This document shows, in pieces, positions 1 to 4,352 of a DNA stretch of 10,601 nt. A model generated the notes under the pieces. It had not been told where the DNA came from. It searched no databases and saw nothing but the letters and a program-made list of their open reading frames with translations. The DNA lies in contig CAZKBP010000075.1 in NCBI GenBank assembly GCA_964551015.1, positions 1 to 10,601 on the forward strand. Direction: 5' to 3'. The first letter of the stretch is position 1; each line of letters starts with the position of its first letter. Made by a program: the position numbers and the translations under genes. The DNA comes from CAZKBP01 sp964551015. Lineage in GTDB: Bacteria > Bacteroidota > Bacteroidia > Cytophagales > Microscillaceae.

Positions 1-22
1 AAAAGGCGAGCATGGGGAGTAC

Positions 23-107
23 AAAAGACAGAATAGGGGGGTAGGCGGAGTAGGGGGGAGGGGATACAAAACACAGAATAGGGGTCTTCAAACACAGAAT
101 AGGGGGG
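23..107. repeat. Three copies of an ACAGAATAGGGG-type G-rich repeat
   Basis: The motif (A)AAA(C/G)ACAGAATAGGGG occurs at about 23-41, 68-84 and 89-107. The first and third copies end in six G and continue GTAG or TAG; the second ends in four G followed by TCTTC. Between copies 1 and 2 lie further G-runs (53-58 and 60-63), so the + strand has several closely spaced G-tracts that could form a quadruplex. No open reading frame of note crosses it. The role is unknown, and the array may continue left of the window. Confidence 0.7.
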
Positions 108-134
108 TAGAAGAGGCGCGTCGTCCGAGCTAAG

Positions 135-290
135 AGATAGGCCAGCCGAGCTTTTGGGGTGGGTTAGCCTATCTTAGAAGAGGGGCAATGGAGTTTGGAG
201 ATAGGCTGACCCAGTTCACAGATAGGCCGTCCGAGTTCACAGATAGGCCAGCCGAGCTTTTGGGGTGGGTCAGGCTAGCTTGGGAGTAGG
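135..290. repeat. Long direct repeat pair, identical 30-bp core
   Basis: Positions 135-164 and 241-270 are identical over 30 bases, beginning AGATAGGCCAGCCGAG and ending GGGGTGGGT. Similarity continues about 20 bases further right with roughly three quarters identity (165-184 against 271-290). Sequence resembling CGTCCGAG also precedes both copies. The pair is 106 bases apart and encloses part of the 21-bp tandem array. No terminal inverted repeats or transposase are visible, so I do not call it a mobile element. Confidence 0.75.
199..261. repeat. Three tandem 21-bp units
   Basis: Units at 199-219, 220-240 and 241-261 all start AGATAGGC. The first two end CAGTTCAC and GAGTTCAC; the third ends GAGCTTTT. 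Related single units lie at 135-155 and, more diverged (AGAGAGGCTAGCC), near 305. The array is GC-rich and purine-rich on the + strand, unlike the AT-rich genes that follow. No coding function is seen. It could be an intergenic minisatellite or a protein-binding array. Confidence 0.7.
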
Positions 291-320
291 TGGTCGGAGC
301 TTGGAGAGAGGCTAGCCAAA

Positions 321-620
321 TGCTGTTCTCCTAAGTCTTACCATAAACAAGAGATAAAGTGATTCGAGGGAGGGCCAAAAGCTATATTGCCATGCCAAGT
401 CCCGATTGGATATGCTTCCTCAAAATCTGGTTCTTTGCGACAAATCCCTTTCAGTGTGACAGGAGAGGCATGAAGGTAAGCACTAACTCATGTGCACGCT
501 GAAAATATGGATTGGTATAACATCTGCCATCACAGAATTCGGTGTTTCGTCTCGTAATGCCAAGACGTAGCAAAACGGAGTGAGAAATAATTTTTGCTAA
601 ACATTGATAAAAATGGAATG
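321..620. other. Gene-free stretch, nothing recognised
   Basis: I read both strands between the repeat block and the methyltransferase. Only short open frames interrupted by stops appear, for example a frame from the ATG near 392 that stops after about 33 codons. I see no RNA gene, clear promoter or transposase remnant. The promoter of the restriction-modification cassette should lie in its last part, where the DNA becomes AT-rich (from about 585), but no perfect TAnnTTTG element was found. Confidence 0.5.
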
Positions 621-656
621 TGTCCGTAACTTTGTCCGTGTCCGTAAATATGTCCG
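621..656 (+). promoter_or_regulatory. 18-bp tandem repeat of TGTCCGT motifs, candidate operator
   Basis: Two 18-bp units lie head to tail at 621-638 and 639-656 and differ at only two positions. Each unit contains TGTCCGT-like motifs at both ends, so TGTCCG occurs four times, beginning at 621, 633, 639 and 651 (spacings 12, 6, 12). The array ends 11 bases before the ATG at 668 that I prefer as the methyltransferase start. If translated in frame it gives low-complexity SVTLSVSVNMSVILS, which suggests it is non-coding DNA. The position fits an operator, or arm-type sites for the recombinase-like N-terminal domain of the downstream protein; that function is inference. Confidence 0.5.
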
Positions 657-667
657 TAATACTGAGT

Positions 668-2869
668 ATGGCAACTATAAATTTTTACTTAGACAAACCA
701 GATAAGAGAGGGCTAGCACCGATTCACCTAAGAATCAATTGTAAAGGTTCTCAGATAAAATTAACTACCACCGAAAAAATCAAGCCCGAGTATTTTGACA
801 AATCTACTCAAAGAGCAAGTAATTCTTACTTCTCTAAACTTAATCATTACTTGAATTTCCTCGAGGATAGAGCGGATAAACTATTGAACCATTCGGGAAA
901 TAATTTATTTACACACAAGCAAATAAAAGAAACTTTGAACCAATACATAAAAGGCTATAGAGAATCACAACAGGCCAATATTCTAAAGGAACAAATCACG
1001 CTTTATGGTAAACCTTTTACCTTTGTAGATTTGTTTGCCGGTGCAGGAGGGTTTAGTGAGGGATTCTTACAAGCAGAGTTCAATAACAAATATTTTGAGT
1101 TTATTACTGCCAGTGACATCAACGAAAATTGTGAATTAACTCACGTAGTAAGATATAATCACCAGCTAGGTCTGAACACTACTTTTTTACGCCAAGATAT
1201 TACGGAGCCCGATTTCTTAGAGAATCTCATAGCTAGCATAGGAGACAAAAAAATTGACGTTGTATGTGGAGGGCCTCCTTGTCAGAGTTTCAGCTTAGCT
1301 GGCAAGAGAAAAAAATTTGATAAAAAAGATGATCTCTTTTCACATTATTTAGAAGTAATCAAAGCCCTTCAGCCCAAGTATTTCATTATGGAGAATGTAA
1401 AGGGAATACTTACCAAAGAGCAAGGCAAGATAAAGGAGCTTATCTTAGATGAAATCAATTCCATCATTGATATTGCAGAGGTTCCAAAACTTATTTCCTT
1501 TATCAAGAAGCTCAAGAACCAGTCAAACTCCTTCCTTCTGGATGTTTTAATCAAACGCATTCATATCGAAGAAAAAAAAGAAATTGAGAAAGATGAAGCC
1601 AGAGAAGAGTTCGTGAAGTTTATTGATAATAAATTCAAACAGATTACCCCGAAGTTAGTCGATTACAAAACTAGTAAAACAGATTTTAGAATAAGTACAA
1701 TTAGGCACGGGCTGAATATTCTAGCGAGGCGTAAAGAATGGGAAAAACTAAGGCGAGACATTATCAAAGAGAAAGACTATTGTAACGTGGATAATGACGC
1801 TTATGTAAATATATTTACTGATTTCATAAAGAATATAAGTCCAGAGCAGACGATCAATAAAATACAATCTGCTTTTGCTCAACTAGATATACCAGCAGAC
1901 TCAGACGACGAAGCTGAGAGTATCATCACAGCATTGAAAATTTATAATGCCTCTTTTGAGGAGGCGATCAAGATGGTCAGAAGCTTTTGCGATCCCGAAC
2001 AGGCGAGTGAACTCAATAAGATATTACAAGATATCAGACTCTATAAGATTGAGAAGCCACTTTTGATAAATGCTTCAGATTTTGGCGTTCCTCAAAACCG
2101 AGAAAGAGTATTATTTATAGGATGCAGAAAAGACCAGAAGTTCATCTCAAATATACCTCCCACTGTCGAGAGTCATGAAAAAGTAACAACCTTTGAAGCC
2201 TTACACGATTTAGATTTTATAGGCAATAATCAAGAAGCTCATCATTACCAATCAATAGACATTTCGCAACAATTTAATGGAAGAGCCACGAGTTTAGAAA
2301 GCCTTTTACAAAAACGCTTGATAGGTGGGGCAATCCACGCTAAGAAGGGAAAAACTTTCGCAGAATGGTCTAGAAAAGGTAGGTTAACCGAACGGTATAA
2401 AAGTATTCAAAAACCTTTTTATGTAAAAAATAAAACCGCCTTAGAAAATGGTGAAAAAGATTTCGATATCTTAAACAATCACAAAACCAGCAATCAGAAT
2501 GAGCGTGTTATAAAAAGGCTTGAAATCATCCTTAGAAAAGGAAATTACAAAGATGCTCAAAGTGAACTGGAGAAATATAAGCTATCCTCGAACAAGCGTA
2601 ACTATAATGTTCTCAAGCCTGAAAAACAAAGCGCTACTATCATGACCATACCAGATGATTATATACATTACAATTCGCCCAGAGCTTTGACAGTGAGAGA
2701 AATGGCTAGACTACAATCTTTTGATGATTCATTTGTCTTTCAAGGAAAGCGCTCAACAGGTGGTAATAATCGAAAATCTGAAATACCTCAGTACACATTA
2801 GTTGGGAATGCTGTGCCTCCTCTTTTGGCAAGAGCTGTTGCCATGGAGATTCTGAAAAATATTAAATGA
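668..2869 (+). CDS. C5-cytosine DNA methyltransferase with recombinase-arm-like N-terminus
   Basis: Type II modification enzyme that transfers a methyl group from S-adenosylmethionine to C5 of cytosine. The frame opens at a GTG at 620, but the first 16 codons are just the TGTCCGT repeats, so I start at the ATG at 668, giving MATINFYLDKPDKRGLAPIH. Numbering from 620, residues 17 to about 110 match the arm DNA-binding domain of Bacteroidota tyrosine recombinases (GLAPIHLRI, YFDKSTQRA, LNHYLNFLED). The catalytic domain follows: motif I FVDLFAGAGGFSEGF (134-148), motif IV GGPPCQSFS with catalytic Cys221, motif VI ENVKG (258-262), motif VIII QNRERV (492-497), motif IX RALTVREMARLQSF (688-701) and motif X VGNAVPP (728-734). 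A charged, helix-rich insert of about 200 residues separates motifs VI and VIII. The probable target-recognition region lies at about 510-680. All core motifs are present, so it should be active. Base composition is AT-rich compared with the chromosomal genes to the right, suggesting transfer. It overlaps the nuclease gene by ATGA. The target sequence is not readable. Confidence 0.93.
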   Translation: MATINFYLDKPDKRGLAPIHLRINCKGSQIKLTTTEKIKPEYFDKSTQRASNSYFSKLNHYLNFLEDRADKLLNHSGNNLFTHKQIKETLNQYIKGYRESQQANILKEQITLYGKPFTFVDLFAGAGGFSEGFLQAEFNNKYFEFITASDINENCELTHVVRYNHQLGLNTTFLRQDITEPDFLENLIASIGDKKIDVVCGGPPCQSFSLAGKRKKFDKKDDLFSHYLEVIKALQPKYFIMENVKGILTKEQGKIKELILDEINSIIDIAEVPKLISFIKKLKNQSNSFLLDVLIKRIHIEEKKEIEKDEAREEFVKFIDNKFKQITPKLVDYKTSKTDFRISTIRHGLNILARRKEWEKLRRDIIKEKDYCNVDNDAYVNIFTDFIKNISPEQTINKIQSAFAQLDIPADSDDEAESIITALKIYNASFEEAIKMVRSFCDPEQASELNKILQDIRLYKIEKPLLINASDFGVPQNRERVLFIGCRKDQKFISNIPPTVESHEKVTTFEALHDLDFIGNNQEAHHYQSIDISQQFNGRATSLESLLQKRLIGGAIHAKKGKTFAEWSRKGRLTERYKSIQKPFYVKNKTALENGEKDFDILNNHKTSNQNERVIKRLEIILRKGNYKDAQSELEKYKLSSNKRNYNVLKPEKQSATIMTIPDDYIHYNSPRALTVREMARLQSFDDSFVFQGKRSTGGNNRKSEIPQYTLVGNAVPPLLARAVAMEILKNIK

Positions 2870-4044
2870 GACTATTTTCAGCAAAAGAGCAAGCAAGGCT
2901 AAAACTTCTAACGAGATATGAAGTCTCCTTAACCTTAATTGAACCTACTAGAACTGGACTAAACAAATCCATTCTGGATGCAACCGAACTCATGAGAGGT
3001 TACCTGAAAGATAAAGGAGTTCACGATTATAGCACTCAAAAACAAGGCTCGCAAAATAAAGTAATTGTTGAAACGCTAATTTATTCACAAAAAAAAGTTA
3101 AAAAGTCTAAGGCATCTCTATACAGGCCATTGACGAAGCAAGGCGACCCTCGCCTATGGTTTTATGGCCTAAAAGACTTTTCAAAACCAAACGATATCAT
3201 TGCTATTATCTACTTTGAGGAGGCTCTACATGTATTTAATCTTACCCAATTGCCATTAGAAGAAATCCTTCAGACCACTACACAAAGCCCCTTGAAAGAG
3301 TTAATCGAGAGTATCAGCAGCAAGACAAATGAGATAGCAAATGAATTGCTCTCGATGCTCAGAAAAATAGCGCGATCCGGCCCTATTCCATCAGAGATCA
3401 ATGCTGATACTTCTGTGGGTAGAACCTTAGAAACGGCGTTAGGAATAGATATGAACTCATCAGAAAAGCCTGATTACAAAGGAATTGAAATTAAATCTTT
3501 TAGAGCTAATAAACCTAACCGGAAGAACTTATTCGCGCAAGTACCAGACTGGAATCTTAGCAAATTTAAAAGTTCAGCGGAAATACTTGAAGCCTTTGGT
3601 TATCAAAGGGGAAATGATTTCAAACTTTATTGCACGGTCTCAGCTCTGACACGGAATTCTCAGGGACTAATGCTAAAAGTTGACCCTGATCTAAAACAAC
3701 TGATAGAAAATTCTGACCAATTAGCAATAGGTGATTTTGTAATATGGCGATTGGATAAGTTACACCATAAACTGCTTGAGAAGCATAGGGAGACATTTTG
3801 GGTATCAGCAGAAAGTCTAACTGTTGACAATCGTGAGTGCTTTCGGTATACACTGGTGGAGCATACTAAAAAACCGATTATTTCCCAATTTGATATACTC
3901 TTGATGCAAGGAATAATCACCTTGGATCATTTGATTAAGAAAAATGCCAAAGGAAAGGTAGTAGAAAAGGGGCCAATATTCAAGATAAAACCAAGTGGTA
4001 TTGAGACCTTGTTCCCTCCGGCTCAAAAGTACAAACTGCTTTGA
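2866..4044 (+). CDS. MvaI/BcnI-family type II restriction endonuclease
   Basis: Predicted DNA-cleaving partner of the methyltransferase. The ATG overlaps the preceding stop (ATGA), so the two are probably cotranscribed and translationally coupled. The C-terminal half carries the family signature: VGRTLETALGI (184-194), then KPDYKGIEIKSF (201-212). D203, E208 and K210 have the same D-x4-E-x-K spacing as the MvaI active site, and E189 may also belong to it. A late KGPIFKI stretch (368-374) is also family-like. At 392 residues it is well longer than MvaI (about 250 from memory). The extra length is an N-terminal region of about 160 residues containing YRPLTKQGDPRLWFYGL (86-102) and IIAIIYFEEALHVFNL (111-126). 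That part could be an extra DNA-binding or effector domain, perhaps comparable to EcoRII-N, but I do not firmly recognise it. MvaI and BcnI cut CCWGG and CCSGG; whether this enzyme does is unknown. Confidence 0.85.
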   Translation: MRLFSAKEQARLKLLTRYEVSLTLIEPTRTGLNKSILDATELMRGYLKDKGVHDYSTQKQGSQNKVIVETLIYSQKKVKKSKASLYRPLTKQGDPRLWFYGLKDFSKPNDIIAIIYFEEALHVFNLTQLPLEEILQTTTQSPLKELIESISSKTNEIANELLSMLRKIARSGPIPSEINADTSVGRTLETALGIDMNSSEKPDYKGIEIKSFRANKPNRKNLFAQVPDWNLSKFKSSAEILEAFGYQRGNDFKLYCTVSALTRNSQGLMLKVDPDLKQLIENSDQLAIGDFVIWRLDKLHHKLLEKHRETFWVSAESLTVDNRECFRYTLVEHTKKPIISQFDILLMQGIITLDHLIKKNAKGKVVEKGPIFKIKPSGIETLFPPAQKYKLL

Positions 4045-4068
4045 TCTAACTTGTACTAGCAATCTACA

Positions 4069-4097
4069 GAAAAAGTACCAAGGACAGGGACTTGAAC
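4069..4097 (-). other. tRNA 3'-end-like fragment, possible attachment-site remnant
   Basis: On the minus strand this reads GTTCAAGTCCCTGTCCTTGG, then TACTTTTTC. It resembles the T-loop, T-stem 3' strand and acceptor 3' strand of a tRNA, in the style of Bacteroidota tRNA-Leu ends (TTCAAGTCCC...GGTACT), with one extra base. No matching T-stem 5' strand or remaining cloverleaf lies upstream on that strand, so it is not a complete tRNA. It begins 25 bases after the nuclease stop. Tyrosine-recombinase islands leave such 3' fragments at their edges. An imperfect direct repeat (CTTG..ACTAG..AATCTA) flanks it at 4050-4066 and 4091-4113. Confidence 0.35.
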
Positions 4098-4210
4098 ACT
4101 AGTTGCTAATCTAAAAACCAACTTTTCTCAAAAAAAGAACTGTTTTCCCAAAAAGAAATAAAATGAAAATATGCCAAAACATAAACAACTGATTATCAAA
4201 CAGTTTTCCT

Positions 4211-4285
4211 GCTGGCACCGAATTGGTAATAAGGGTATACAGATGAGATTAAGACTCAATGCATAGCTGGTTGAAGAATGTTCCC
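4211..4285 (+). other. Degenerate tRNA-Leu(UAA)-like stretch
   Basis: AATTGGTA (4221-4228) resembles the D-loop of Leu tRNAs. TGAG-ATTAAGA-CTCA (4244-4258) forms a four-pair stem with a 7-base loop that has T at position 33, TAA as anticodon and G at 37, as in tRNA-Leu. Further right, GGTTGAAGAATGTTCCC loosely recalls a T-arm. No acceptor stem pairs across the stretch and the D-arm carries extra bases, so this is at best a decayed tRNA relic and may be chance. Confidence 0.2.
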
Positions 4286-4291
4286 AAAAAG

Positions 4292-4322
4292 GCTCGTTTC
4301 CTAGAAGAAACGAGCTTTTTTT
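4292..4322. terminator. Bidirectional hairpin terminator
   Basis: GCTCGTTTC (4292-4300) pairs perfectly with GAAACGAGC (4307-4315) around the 6-base loop CTAGAA, followed by seven T (4316-4322). Five A upstream (4286-4290) give a U-tract on the minus strand too, after one intervening base. It lies between the convergent nuclease gene and FAD/Fe-S dehydrogenase gene, 30 bases beyond the latter's stop, and probably ends transcription from both sides. Confidence 0.85.
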
Positions 4323-4352
4323 ATGCCATCAAATCAAACCAATAGCTCTTTA

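Noticed and set aside
1..320. CRISPR array
   Set aside because: Repeats are few, of unequal length, partly tandem without spacers of constant size, and no cas gene is nearby.
620..667. GTG at 620 (or ATG at 650) as the methyltransferase start
   Set aside because: The added residues only translate the TGTCCGT tandem repeat, and the arm-like domain begins exactly at the ATG at 668.
321..667. C-protein (controller) gene for the restriction-modification cassette
   Set aside because: No small helix-turn-helix frame is found on either strand between the repeats and the methyltransferase.
3620..4062. Minus-strand frames opposite the nuclease gene
   Set aside because: They are shadows of a well-supported gene; the overlapping frames have no motif and no promoter.
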